Assembly (NCBI RefSeq): GCF_001730235.1
Contig: NZ_MIJF01000012.1
Location: forward strand, 1-39,743
DNA length: 39,743 nt
From: Vulcanibacillus modesticaldus
GTDB lineage: Bacteria; Bacillota; Bacilli; Tepidibacillales; Tepidibacillaceae
Direction of reading: 5' to 3'
Shown: piece after piece, positions 1-8,116 of the stretch
Layout: every line of letters begins with the position of its first letter
Position numbering within the stretch: the first letter of the stretch is position 1
Made by a program: the position numbers and the translations under genes
Notes under the pieces: generated by a model
Told to the model about the DNA's origin: nothing
The model's database searches: none
The model's input: the letters and a program-made list of their open reading frames with translations, nothing else

Positions 1-248
1 GCTGGTTACGAATTTTACTTTGGAAGCCATACGATAATTGGATAAAGTTAATGGTTAAAGCACCAGGATAAAAATAGTTATTGTAAGTTGTTTTGTTTTT
101 TTGTGAATAATTAAATCAAATAGTAATAATTGCCAAATGGACAGTGATCACCTTTAGTTGGTTACTGGTTCTTTGGTCGAAGTTTAGGAAAATATTGTTC
201 AGAATATTGTGTGAACTAACCACTATAACTTTTATGCAACGCTATTGA
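1..248. other. gene-free left edge
   Basis: No gene with a ribosome-binding site is visible here. The first 45 bases read open in frame 1 as a short tail ending GSHTIIG-stop, which may be the end of a gene cut by the window edge. The rest is AT-rich and full of stops in all frames. Confidence 0.4.
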
Positions 249-386
249 AAAAAAATAGAAAAAACATTATATCTAGATTGTTGGGCAGGAAACAATAAAT
301 TACGCAATTTTTATTTAAATGCAGGCTTTAAATATATTGGTGAATTTCAAGAAGAAAGTTATTTTATTAGTGTATTTAAATATTAA
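249..386 (+). pseudogene. C-terminal remnant of a GNAT acetyltransferase
   Basis: This is an open stretch of 45 codons with no start codon or ribosome-binding site. It contains the peptide pieces LDCWAGNNKLRNFY and AGFKYIGEF, followed by a stop. The D-C-W-A-x-N-x-x-L-x-x-F-Y-x-x-x-G-F pattern is what the last helix and strand of GNAT N-acetyltransferases look like. The stop at 246-248 and the lack of any acetyl-CoA motif upstream show that the front of the gene is gone. It is probably decayed debris and is not expressed. This rests on motif resemblance only. Confidence 0.55.
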
Positions 387-446
387 TAAAACATTATAAA
401 AAAAATCACAAAAAACATATTAACATTTTACAGGAGGGAGGAAATC

Positions 447-911
447 ATGTTAAAAAAGATAGATCAATATCCATCTGACAAAAGAATTGCTGGAATACAT
501 AGTATTCCAATCACAGATGATGGATCAATAATCATGGTGTGGGATAAGAATGAACAAGGATTAACCACTATTGGAGGGAGATTAGAGAAAGATGAAGACA
601 TTGATAGAGCACTTGATAGAGAAACTATTGAAGAGGCGGGAATTATTTTAAAACCGAAAAGAATTCCCTTGGCTGCATGGTATTGGGAAAATACTAATAC
701 ATGCACTGTTTTTGTGATAGCAAAAGTCGATAAATATGTTGAAATACCAGATGGATTTGAAACTTCAGGGAGAGTTATTGTTAATTTTGAGACGGCAAGA
801 CAAATGATTGCAAAGTTAGAAGGTGATAATAGTCCGCGAATTGAGATTATTAATTTAGCGGAACAAGCATATATAAATTGTTCGAAATTAGTTGAGAAGA
901 GCAAAGAATAG
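447..911 (+). CDS. NUDIX hydrolase
   Basis: A 154-residue single-domain NUDIX protein, which would hydrolyse a nucleoside diphosphate linked to another moiety in the cytoplasm. The Nudix box runs from G44 to I66, with G44, E50, R58-E59, E62-E63 and G65 all in register; these glutamates bind the catalytic divalent metal. Position 60, usually hydrophobic, is Thr. The start is set by a strong AGGAGGGAGG just upstream of the ATG. The substrate cannot be told from sequence. It stands alone: the next gene is 53 bases away and unrelated. The C-terminal 40 residues are charged and family-variable. Confidence 0.88.
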   Translation: MLKKIDQYPSDKRIAGIHSIPITDDGSIIMVWDKNEQGLTTIGGRLEKDEDIDRALDRETIEEAGIILKPKRIPLAAWYWENTNTCTVFVIAKVDKYVEIPDGFETSGRVIVNFETARQMIAKLEGDNSPRIEIINLAEQAYINCSKLVEKSKE

Positions 912-964
912 TTATATCGATCGGGGATGAACGTTAGCCGCAAATATGCCATGGAGGGAAAAAT

Positions 965-1660
965 ATGAATGTAAACGAAAGTAATTCTAAGAAGCAAAAG
1001 TGGATAGGGTTAAACTCGGATGAAGTTCGTGACTTCTACAATCATTTTGGTAAAAAACAGGATTGGCAATCATTCTATGAAGGTCCAGCTATAAAAGAAT
1101 TAGAATTATATTCCGAATTTCAAAATGCTCAAGCAATATTTGAACTTGGAAGTGGTACAGGTCAATTTGCTGAAAAACTACTTAGATCAGTTCTTTCTAA
1201 AGACTGTACATACAAAGGAATAGATATAAGTAGCACAATGGTTGACCTTAGTCGTAAAAGGCTAAAACACTGGTCTGAGAGAGTTAAGATTGACCATAAA
1301 GGGCTAGAGGGTTTGGCCCAGGAACCTCCGCAATTCTACGATCGATTTGTCTCAAACTATGTATTTGATCTCTTAAGTGAAGAAGATATTCACCTGGTCG
1401 TTGAGCAAGCACGTAGGATCTTAAAGATTAATGGCAGGATATGCCTAGTAAGTTTAACAAATGGAAATGAAGGTTTTTCTCGGCTGATTACTTACTTATG
1501 GGAAAAACTGTTTAGATTCAGGGCAAAATGGGTTGGTGGGTGTCGTCCCGTAAAATTAATTTATTATCTTGATTCGGAACATTGGAAACTAATTCATCAC
1601 GGCAAAGTTAGCTCTTTCGGAATTCCTTCAGAAATAGTTGTTGCAGAACGTATTTCTTAA
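965..1660 (+). CDS. class I SAM-dependent methyltransferase
   Basis: 231 residues. The SAM-binding motif I is ELGSGTG at residues 60-66, and the acidic strand-2 end is GIDIS at 85-89. A YDRFVSNYVFDLL segment follows at the usual motif-IV position, and the RILKINGRICLVSL strand fits motif post-II/III. It therefore transfers a methyl group from S-adenosylmethionine to an unknown acceptor. The ribosome-binding site GGAGGG lies 7-8 bases before the ATG. It is preceded by an odd spacer (928-955, with GAACGTTAGCC) and followed by another (1681-1715). It is likely a single-gene insert. Family is certain, substrate unknown. Confidence 0.85.
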   Translation: MNVNESNSKKQKWIGLNSDEVRDFYNHFGKKQDWQSFYEGPAIKELELYSEFQNAQAIFELGSGTGQFAEKLLRSVLSKDCTYKGIDISSTMVDLSRKRLKHWSERVKIDHKGLEGLAQEPPQFYDRFVSNYVFDLLSEEDIHLVVEQARRILKINGRICLVSLTNGNEGFSRLITYLWEKLFRFRAKWVGGCRPVKLIYYLDSEHWKLIHHGKVSSFGIPSEIVVAERIS

Positions 1661-1707
1661 GTAGGCCCAAAAGAGGAACATAACATCGGCACGTTCCGAC
1701 AGAAGGA

Positions 1708-2022
1708 ATGGGAACAGATTATGTTATGGAAGTTAGGCACGATGATGATTCAATATATATTATTTTCCCTCACTTTGCCATTGAAGAAAATACAAAGAAA
1801 ACAATACCAAGTAATAAAAACAATATAATTAAAAATGTTTCGATTGGTAATACAAACGCAAAATGGGTATATGAGAAGATAGAAGAATATAACGTAGAAG
1901 TTCCGTTATATCTATATACTATTAAAGATGAAATATATATAACAATTTCCTCTGCTAAATCATTTGAAGAAAAGGATTTTGAGAAAATAATGGGTTCTTT
2001 AGTTAAATTAGTTAATGATTAA
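1708..2022 (+). CDS. hypothetical protein, possibly 5'-truncated
   Basis: A 104-residue protein I do not recognise. It has no signal peptide or membrane segment, reads as alternating strands and helices, and ends with a helical KSFEEKDFEKIMGSLVKL tail. The start is unsatisfactory: AGAAGGA touches the ATG at 1708 with no spacer, and the next in-frame ATG (1726) is too far from it. Those bases belong to a GTTCC/GGAAC hairpin spacer (1693-1715). This suggests the true 5' end was lost and the remainder fused to the spacer. The tail resembles the ends of some Bacillus lipoproteins, but this is only an impression. Confidence 0.5.
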   Translation: MGTDYVMEVRHDDDSIYIIFPHFAIEENTKKTIPSNKNNIIKNVSIGNTNAKWVYEKIEEYNVEVPLYLYTIKDEIYITISSAKSFEEKDFEKIMGSLVKLVND

Positions 2023-2454
2023 TAGGACATCAGCCCATTTAAAGCTTTAGAAAAAAATTGGAGTATTTAAAATGAATAATAAAAGAACATTAGGCATTCA
2101 AAAATCACTTGTTTAAATTATTTTAATCGATTTTACATAATTTAGAAGTAAATGTAATTAAAGGCGAATTAGTTAATGTAGTGATAAATAATATATAACA
2201 TCAAATGATTGATCAACACAGAATCCATCGTTTGATGTTTTTTTATTTTTAAATAACGAGCATATTTTTGTTTGAGTAGAACGACAAAATATGCATCAAA
2301 GAGCTTACAATACATTTTTATTGTAAATCGAAAGTATAAATTATCTTTGTATTCAACTAAAGTGACAGGTAACTTGAGAAGCCTTTATCAATTTGTTTGC
2401 GTATAGAAGACTAGTAAAAATGAAATATGAGCCTATATGACAAGGGAGGAGTTT
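2023..2454. other. gene-poor intergenic region
   Basis: No gene with a proper start is seen. At 2130-2190 one frame reads as a short coding-like tail (LEVNVIKGELVNVVINNI then stop), perhaps debris. A strong terminator-like hairpin sits at 2197-2249. Near 2354 there is a spacer-like stretch (CAACTAAAGTGACAGG) of the kind also seen before other small genes in this region. Confidence 0.4.
2197..2249 (+). terminator. intrinsic terminator
   Basis: AACATCAAATGA pairs with TCGTTTGATGTT (11 of 12 Watson-Crick plus one G-U) across a loop of about 20 bases. The stem is followed by a run of T's interrupted once. It would end transcripts from the 1708 gene and anything remaining upstream. Confidence 0.75.
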
Positions 2455-2904
2455 ATGAGGAAGTTTTTAAGCATCTTATTAGTATTGGTCGTTTTAGTCA
2501 TCGGAGCTATTCCTATTATCGGACTATTAAGCTCTGAACCACCTATACCGACCATAACCGTTGGAGACAAGGAGGTAACGACAGTACAAGGCTCTTATTG
2601 CTGGAGTGGACTGTTGAAGGCTAAGTGTGTCGATATGATTTCTCCGCCAGAGATTATTAAACATGCAGGTCTTAGACCTGTTGTTGTATCACCTGAAGCC
2701 CAATTGACAATAGAATTTAAAAACGAGCCTAAAAAAAATACATTGGGAGCAAATAGATGGATTAATAATGAAGAAACAGAAGTTGTCCAATTAAATGATA
2801 ATGTTTTGACAGTGCCAAAAGAGAATGGTGTATATGTATACAATATTTTTGCAAGTTGGGAAAAAGGAAACTCAAGTTATGTGTTTGTCATTGAAGTTCG
2901 ATAG
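2455..2904 (+). CDS. membrane-anchored or secreted hypothetical protein
   Basis: 149 residues from the ATG at 2455. The upstream in-frame ATG at 2437 is rejected because the ribosome-binding site AAGGGAGGAG lies inside that extension and is correctly spaced for 2455. Residues 3-24 form one hydrophobic helix, acting as an uncleaved anchor or signal peptide, so the rest is extracellular. The exported part has a Q-G-S-Y-C-W stretch and a second Cys about ten residues on (C-W-S-G-L-L-K-A-K-C), which could form a disulfide. It ends with a beta-rich GVYVYNIFASWEKGNSSYVFVIEV stretch typical of an Ig-like or bacterial lipoprotein fold. Similar small proteins occur in Bacillus; the function is unknown. 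Confidence 0.7.
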   Translation: MRKFLSILLVLVVLVIGAIPIIGLLSSEPPIPTITVGDKEVTTVQGSYCWSGLLKAKCVDMISPPEIIKHAGLRPVVVSPEAQLTIEFKNEPKKNTLGANRWINNEETEVVQLNDNVLTVPKENGVYVYNIFASWEKGNSSYVFVIEVR

Positions 2905-2988
2905 GTCACTCTTGAACTAACGGGTGCGATAATCTGGGAACGTCGCAAATTGAGCAAGAGCTTGATTAGTTTAGAGGAGGTTTAACAA

Positions 2989-3114
2989 ATGGTATGGATG
3001 AACATAGATAAACCAACAAAAAAATGCACTATTCATTCAGATGCTAATTGTACTTACGTCAAAAAAAAGAAAGAAACACTTTACAAAGGATTAATATATT
3101 GCCTAAGTGGATAA
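2989..3114 (+). CDS. small hypothetical protein (41 aa), possibly truncated
   Basis: A 41-residue ORF starting at an ATG behind AGAGGAGG (spacer about 8). The N-terminal half (MVWMNIDKPTKKCTIH) carries a Cys and a His, and the middle is a Lys-rich stretch. It ends abruptly in a hydrophobic tail, so it may be the front of a longer gene that has been cut. It overlaps the next small ORF by 16 bases in another frame. I do not recognise it. Confidence 0.45.
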   Translation: MVWMNIDKPTKKCTIHSDANCTYVKKKKETLYKGLIYCLSG

Positions 3115-3194
3115 AAATATTTTATAATTCAATCATTTTTATTTTGTCAATTGGAGTAATGATAGCTCTATATGCATTTATACTTAAAGGTTAA
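3099..3194 (+). CDS. possible 31-aa single-pass membrane peptide
   Basis: TTG start with AAAGGA eight bases upstream. The product MPKWIKIF... is 31 residues, with a hydrophobic segment from about residue 7 to 29 and a K-G end, so it would be a single membrane helix. It overlaps the preceding small ORF. The length and TTG start make this tentative. Alternatively it is the displaced end of a broken gene. Confidence 0.3.
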   Translation: MPKWIKIFYNSIIFILSIGVMIALYAFILKG

Positions 3195-3409
3195 TTTAAT
3201 ATAACATTGATAACAAAATATCCACAATAAGATTACATATAGCATATTTTAAGCTGAAAATTAAAAATTTTCTAATAATAGGTTGATATCACGATATATT
3301 AAAGTTATATTAAATAAAACAGGAAACGTTGTAAATACGGTAATATTATACTCCATATTTTTTTAAGATGAATGTTACTAAAGTGGGAAAATATAGGAGG
3401 AGGTAATTT

Positions 3410-3691
3410 ATGAAGATCAAAATTGGAGCAGATGAAATAATTCTTTGGTTACGTAAAAATGGAAAAGCTGTCAATAAACCAAACGATGGTTATGATGGAC
3501 TTGGTTTAAAAATTTACGATTTGATAGTTAATCAGCTTAACGGAGTAAAAATTGATGATAATGTTCCTTCTTATTGGCCCGTTAATAGTAATTTTCATAT
3601 TGGAGAAGACGAATTACCAAAGTCATCGGCTCAATATTTAATAGATATAGATAAATTAAAAGATTTATACACTAACATTTCAAGATGGTAA
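3410..3691 (+). CDS. hypothetical protein (93 aa)
   Basis: The ATG is preceded by a strong AGGAGGAGG (spacer about 7), so translation is likely. The 93-residue soluble protein has an N-terminal IGADEIILWLRKNGK helix, then a Gly/Asn-rich GYDGLGLKIYDLIV region, and ends KLKDLYTNISRW. No signal peptide, transmembrane segment or metal motif is visible. I do not recognise the family. It is a single gene with no operon partner. Confidence 0.6.
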   Translation: MKIKIGADEIILWLRKNGKAVNKPNDGYDGLGLKIYDLIVNQLNGVKIDDNVPSYWPVNSNFHIGEDELPKSSAQYLIDIDKLKDLYTNISRW

Positions 3692-3770
3692 TTTAGAAGA
3701 AATTTAAAAATATATATTATAAGTTTCTTTTAATAATCAAAATAATATCACTATGAGAGGTAGATGCTAA

Positions 3771-4295
3771 ATGTTAAAAAGATGTATTATGATATTTCCA
3801 GAATTTAAAAATATGAATTTGATAGATCAAATAAGAGAAAAATATGATCCTCTGGCAAAGCATGTAAGACCACATATCACATTAGTTTTTCCTTTTGAAA
3901 GTAATATAAAGACGAATGAGTTAAAGGAGCATTTATTAAAAAGACTTGAAGGTATAAAACCATTTTATTTATCTCTAAAAGGGATCGTAACATCAAGAGC
4001 AAATGGCAATTATATATTTCTAAACATTGAAGATGGAAAAGAGAAAATAATAGAACTACATAATAATTTGTACACTGGTATCTTGGAGGATTATATACCT
4101 GATTGGTTAAGAAAAGTAGAATACTTTCCTCACATGACAGTAGGAAATGTTGCAAATGAAGACCAATATATAAAAGCGATTGAAGAGACAAAAAATTTTA
4201 ACCACGTTTTTGAAACAATAGTAGATACAATAAGTGTAGAAATTATTGATGAAAATGAAGATTCAATTATCGAATTAAACATACCATTAGGATAA
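3771..4295 (+). CDS. 2H phosphoesterase / 2'-5' RNA ligase family protein
   Basis: 174 residues with the two signature H-x-T motifs of the 2H superfamily: PHITLVFPF (H35, T37) and FPHMTVGNV (H121, T123), about 85 residues apart as expected. The fold is a duplicated alpha/beta unit whose two His-x-Thr pairs face each other. Members hydrolyse cyclic phosphodiesters or 2'-5' links in nucleotides or RNA ends. The substrate here is unknown; the short Bacillus YjcG-like members are the closest type I can name. The ribosome-binding site GAGAGG lies about 9 bases before the ATG. The next gene is separated by a fragment of another ORF. Confidence 0.85.
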   Translation: MLKRCIMIFPEFKNMNLIDQIREKYDPLAKHVRPHITLVFPFESNIKTNELKEHLLKRLEGIKPFYLSLKGIVTSRANGNYIFLNIEDGKEKIIELHNNLYTGILEDYIPDWLRKVEYFPHMTVGNVANEDQYIKAIEETKNFNHVFETIVDTISVEIIDENEDSIIELNIPLG

Positions 4296-4314
4296 GTAGA
4301 AAATTTTTTAGGAA

Positions 4315-4449
4315 ATGGTTTTAAGCTTGACGGATAACCCAATCGAAAAATTATTTATCTTTGGATACATACTCAATGATAGTGAATTGGATGAATATCG
4401 ATACAATGTCAAGGTGAAAACATGGTTTGGTTTAACGGTAGATACATAG
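4315..4449 (+). pseudogene. short coding-like fragment (44 aa)
   Basis: An open frame of 44 codons whose peptide (with GYILNDSELDEYRYNVKVK and TWFGLTVDT) has normal protein composition rather than that of random AT-rich sequence. It has no usable ribosome-binding site: AGGA sits one base before the ATG. It stops abruptly 45 bases before the next gene. It is probably the remnant of a small gene displaced by later insertions. I do not recognise the family. Confidence 0.35.
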
Positions 4450-4493
4450 AGCATTCACATTGTAATAACATTAAAAAATAGAGGAGGAATAAA

Positions 4494-4754
4494 GTGAATT
4501 TCCTTATATTATTAGTTTTTATAGTTGTAATAATTGGCATACTTTATTCTAATCGAAAAGTAAATGAAAATTTATTAGTATTAAAACTTTTCGGGTACTA
4601 TTTGCTAGGTGCTTTTTACTTAAATCTAAATGGACTTGTTATTCCAATAGGAATTATTATTAGTTTATTTTTAAAATCAAAGATAAATAGAAGTATAAAG
4701 CTAGGAGCTTCAATATTCGGTTTTATAATGATGATAATTGGGTTCTTATTTTAA
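4494..4754 (+). CDS. small membrane protein (86 aa, three TM segments)
   Basis: GTG start behind GAGGAGG (spacer 6-7). The protein is almost wholly hydrophobic, with membrane helices at about residues 2-19, 30-61 (long, possibly a hairpin) and 68-86. Short basic loops (NRKVNEN, KSKINRSIK) suggest the positive-inside side. No known domain or catalytic motif is visible. It stands 64 bases before the reductase gene and might be co-transcribed with it, but nothing links the functions. Confidence 0.6.
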   Translation: MNFLILLVFIVVIIGILYSNRKVNENLLVLKLFGYYLLGAFYLNLNGLVIPIGIIISLFLKSKINRSIKLGASIFGFIMMIIGFLF

Positions 4755-4818
4755 TGAGAAAATGCTAGTTTAAAAGTAGTATTCCTTATTAATAGCCATG
4801 ATGGGAGGAGGAATAATC

Positions 4819-5916
4819 ATGGCAAACGTTTATTTCTTTACAGGTTTTCCGGGTTTTATCGCATCGGCTTTGATTAAAAAAATTGTAAAAGAAGGGCATA
4901 AAATTGATCAAATTTATCTTTTAGTTTTACCTTCTATGTTGGAAAAAGCAAAACAAGAAGTTGATAAGATCGTAATAGAGTATAAAGTGAATCGAAATAT
5001 TTTCAATTTTATTGTTGGGGATATTACCAAGAAAAATTTAGGCATTTCTCAAAATGTCAACAAACCTTTACAACAATCTGTAACTCACGTTTTTCATTTA
5101 GCTGCTATTTATGATTTAGCCGTTCCCAAGAACTTAGCTTATAACGTAAATGTGAATGGAACAAGATTTGTAAATGAATGGGTTCAAGAAATCACAACTC
5201 TTAAACGATATATTTATTTTAGTACTGCTTATGTTTCTGGAACTCGTGAAGGACGAATATTAGAGACTGAGTTAGATATGAAGCAATCATTTAAAAACCA
5301 TTATGAAAGTACCAAATTTGAAGCGGAACTTCTTGTTCGTAAAATTATGAATAAAATTCCCACTACTATTATTCGTCCAGGTATTGTTAAAGGAGATTCA
5401 AAAACAGGGGAAACGATTAAATTTGACGGACCTTATTTTCTCTTAAACTTCTTTGATAAACTTAGATTCTTACCGTTTATTCCCTATTTAGGATTGGGGG
5501 AAGCTGAAGGTAACTTTGTCCCGGTTGACTACATTATTGATGCAACTGTTTATCTTGCTCATTTTAAAGAAGCTGAAGGTAAGACATATCATCTAACTGA
5601 TCCTAAACCTTACAAAATGAAAGACATATATAGAATGACAATGGAAGCCTATCTGGGGAGAAAACCAATTGGTATGATTCCATTGTCTTTTGCTAAAGCC
5701 ATGTTATCTTTATCTTTTATTAGAAAGAGGCTAAGAGTAGAAAAAGAGGCTCTAGACTATTTTACTTATAAATCAGTATATGATTCTACCCAGACACAAA
5801 AAGACTTAGAAGGTACGGGGATTTCATGTTCAGATTATAAAGATACGTTAAAAATGATGATTTCTTTTTATGAAAGATATAAAGATGACGAGACAAAGCA
5901 GTTAAAAATAAGATAG
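4819..5916 (+). CDS. extended SDR / fatty acyl-CoA reductase-like protein
   Basis: 365 residues from the ATG at 4819. The earlier in-frame ATGs at 4798/4801 are rejected because GGGAGGAGG lies between them and 4819. Rossmann motif TGFPGFIAS is at 8-16, HLAA at 93-96, STAYVSG at 135-141 and the catalytic Y162-x-x-x-K166. These mark an extended NAD(P)-dependent SDR. The TGFPGF opening and RPGIVKGDSKTGET segment resemble the NAD_binding_4 'male sterility/thioester reductase' group, which reduces acyl thioesters to aldehyde or alcohol; plain epimerases open TGxxGFIG. The aldehyde dehydrogenase starts 16 bases after its stop, which fits a fatty aldehyde or alcohol pathway. Direction and substrate are inference. 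Confidence 0.75.
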   Translation: MANVYFFTGFPGFIASALIKKIVKEGHKIDQIYLLVLPSMLEKAKQEVDKIVIEYKVNRNIFNFIVGDITKKNLGISQNVNKPLQQSVTHVFHLAAIYDLAVPKNLAYNVNVNGTRFVNEWVQEITTLKRYIYFSTAYVSGTREGRILETELDMKQSFKNHYESTKFEAELLVRKIMNKIPTTIIRPGIVKGDSKTGETIKFDGPYFLLNFFDKLRFLPFIPYLGLGEAEGNFVPVDYIIDATVYLAHFKEAEGKTYHLTDPKPYKMKDIYRMTMEAYLGRKPIGMIPLSFAKAMLSLSFIRKRLRVEKEALDYFTYKSVYDSTQTQKDLEGTGISCSDYKDTLKMMISFYERYKDDETKQLKIR

Positions 5917-5932
5917 TATGGGGATGGTTTAT

Positions 5933-7303
5933 ATGGATAAAATCCAAAACTTAGTTAAAAAGCAGAAAAAATATTTTGAAACGGGGAAGACTAAAGATTT
6001 ACTTTTTCGGATCAACAATTTAAAAAAATTAAAACTTGGCATCAAAAAGCATGAAAATCGGATAATTGAAGCATTAAAAGAGGAACTAAATAAATCTGCT
6101 TTTGAATCCTATACTTCAGAAATTGGATTGGTTTATGAAGAGATAAATCAAGCGATTAAACATTTGAAAAAATGGGTAAAACCAAAGAAAGTCAAAACTC
6201 CTATTACTCATTTTGGTTCTTCAAGTTATATTTATTATGAACCTTACGGTTTGACTTTGATTATTTCACCTTGGAATTATCCGTTCCAATTAGCGATAGC
6301 CCCTCTTGTTGGAGCAATCTCAGCCGGAAATTGTGCAATTATTAAACCTTCCGAACTAACTCCTAAAGTTTCTCAAATAATTAGAGAATTGATAGAAGAA
6401 TCTTTTCATGAAGAATATATCGCTGTGGTTGAAGGTGGAGTAGATGAAAGTACAGCACTTCTTCAGGAAAAGTTTGATTACATCTTTTTTACTGGTAGTG
6501 TCCCAGTAGGGAAAATTGTCATGGAAGCGGCAGCTAAGTTTTTAACTCCTATTACATTAGAACTTGGAGGAAAAAGCCCAAGTATAGTGCATAAAGATGC
6601 CAATCTCCAATTAGCAGCCAAACGAATTGTGTGGGGGAAATATTTGAATGCTGGTCAAACCTGTATCGCACCGGACTATTTAATGGTTCACAAGAATGTG
6701 AAAAACAAATTAATAGAGTATATGAAAGACTATATTAAAGAATTTTATGGAACTGATTCGGCTAATAGCGAAAATTATGCAAGGATTGTTAATGAGCGAC
6801 ATTTTAATCGATTAGTTTCTTATTTACAAGATGGACGCATTTTAATCGGTGGAAGAACTGACAAAGATAAACTCTTTATAGAACCTACGATAATTGACCA
6901 GATCAATTGGGATTCGTCGATTATGAAGGAAGAAATATTCGGGCCTCTATTACCTGTTATGGAATATGAAGATGTGTATGAGGTTATAAAAATCGTTAAT
7001 GAACATCCTAAACCACTAGCTTTGTATTTCTTTTCTAAGGACAAACATTTACAAAACGAGATTATCGATAAAATCTCATTTGGTGGAGGATGTATAAATG
7101 ATACTGTATATCATTTTGCTTCGCCCCATCTTCCTTTTGGTGGTGTAGGTAACAGTGGAATGGGAAGCTATCATGGAAAAAGTAGTTTTGAACTTTTTTC
7201 ACATAAAAAAAGTATCCTTAAACAAACCACGCTATTTGATCTTCCCTTTAGATATCCAACTACGAAAGATGCTTTAAAAAAAGTTAAGTTATTTTTGAAA
7301 TAA
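5933..7303 (+). CDS. class 3 aldehyde dehydrogenase
   Basis: 456 residues from the third in-frame ATG, placed 6 bases after GGGGATGG; ATGs at 5918 and 5924 are possible but poorly spaced. All catalytic features are present: PWNYPF (N115), FTGS (186-189), LELGGKSP (E210), GQTC (C244), EEIFGPLLPV and the C-terminal PFGGVGNSGMG loop. Length and the SPWNYPF/FTGS/GQTC spacing match class 3 ALDHs (YwdH, FALDH/AlkH type), which oxidise medium to long-chain aldehydes to acids with NAD(P). The C-terminal 30 residues are basic and hydrophobic, as in membrane-associated members. It follows the SDR reductase by 16 bases, so the two probably form one transcription unit. Confidence 0.92.
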   Translation: MDKIQNLVKKQKKYFETGKTKDLLFRINNLKKLKLGIKKHENRIIEALKEELNKSAFESYTSEIGLVYEEINQAIKHLKKWVKPKKVKTPITHFGSSSYIYYEPYGLTLIISPWNYPFQLAIAPLVGAISAGNCAIIKPSELTPKVSQIIRELIEESFHEEYIAVVEGGVDESTALLQEKFDYIFFTGSVPVGKIVMEAAAKFLTPITLELGGKSPSIVHKDANLQLAAKRIVWGKYLNAGQTCIAPDYLMVHKNVKNKLIEYMKDYIKEFYGTDSANSENYARIVNERHFNRLVSYLQDGRILIGGRTDKDKLFIEPTIIDQINWDSSIMKEEIFGPLLPVMEYEDVYEVIKIVNEHPKPLALYFFSKDKHLQNEIIDKISFGGGCINDTVYHFASPHLPFGGVGNSGMGSYHGKSSFELFSHKKSILKQTTLFDLPFRYPTTKDALKKVKLFLK

Positions 7304-7401
7304 GGTGTAACGTTCTACTTTTTATAATAATTACGTCAGATTAAATGAAGGCTCCACTTTAAGGATTGAGTTACTAAAAATGAAAGTAAGGTGATATAAA
7401 A

Positions 7402-8037
7402 TTGGTTCGTACGCATACCTATACAAATAATGAAGAAATTGCAAATGCAATTACCCATGGGATAGGAGTTATTTTTAGTGTAATTGCAATGGTTTTACTA
7501 ATTGATTTTGCGTTAGATAAAGGTACTTTATTATATACAATCAGTGTTTCAATATATGGAGTTACCATGTTTTCGATTTATTTGGTTTCTACGCTTCATC
7601 ACAGTCTGAGAGGGAAAATGAAAGATTTATTTCAAATATTTGATCATTCATTTATTTATTTTTTTATCGCAGGAACATATACTCCAATTGTATTAAATGT
7701 GGTAAAAGGAAAAATTGGATGGATATTATTTGGAGTTGTCTGGGGGATTGCTATTTTTGGTACAGTCTTTAAAGCATTTTTTGTCAAAAAGTTTCTCTTT
7801 ACTTCTACTATCTTATATATTTTGATGGGATGGATGATTGTTTTTGCCTGGAAACCTCTTATTAATGGATTACCCACAAATGGAGTTGCTTTGTTAATTA
7901 TTGGAGGAGTTGTTTACACTATCGGAGCAATCTTTTACGTTTGGCGCGGGTTTCCTTATCATCATGCAGTTTGGCATTTATTTGTATTGGCAGGTTCAAT
8001 TATTCATTTTTTTGCTATCCTACTGTATGCGCAATAA
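7402..8037 (+). CDS. trhA: hemolysin III family membrane protein (PAQR type)
   Basis: 211 residues starting at TTG, with AAGGTGAT about 7 bases upstream; no ATG fits. Seven hydrophobic segments are visible. The conserved family motifs are NAITHGIG near residue 17, STLHHSLRG, FDHSFIYFFIAGTYTP, and HHAVWHLFVLAGSIIHFF at the C-terminus. The His, Asp and Ser residues in these form the presumed intramembrane metal site of the PAQR/CREST superfamily. Family members include Bacillus YplQ and E. coli YqfA/TrhA, the latter linked to membrane-energetics and lipid homeostasis. The 'hemolysin' name does not prove haemolytic activity. It is monocistronic. Confidence 0.9.
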   Translation: MVRTHTYTNNEEIANAITHGIGVIFSVIAMVLLIDFALDKGTLLYTISVSIYGVTMFSIYLVSTLHHSLRGKMKDLFQIFDHSFIYFFIAGTYTPIVLNVVKGKIGWILFGVVWGIAIFGTVFKAFFVKKFLFTSTILYILMGWMIVFAWKPLINGLPTNGVALLIIGGVVYTIGAIFYVWRGFPYHHAVWHLFVLAGSIIHFFAILLYAQ

Positions 8038-8116
8038 ATGGTACCTGTAACTTTTGAAAACGTCGTGAATATCTCAATAATAGAGGTGTTGGTGACCGAT
8101 AGTAATCTTAAGGGCT

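Noticed and set aside
464-997. Long - strand frame opposite the NUDIX gene
   Set aside because: Antisense shadow: the + strand gene has a complete Nudix box and a strong RBS.
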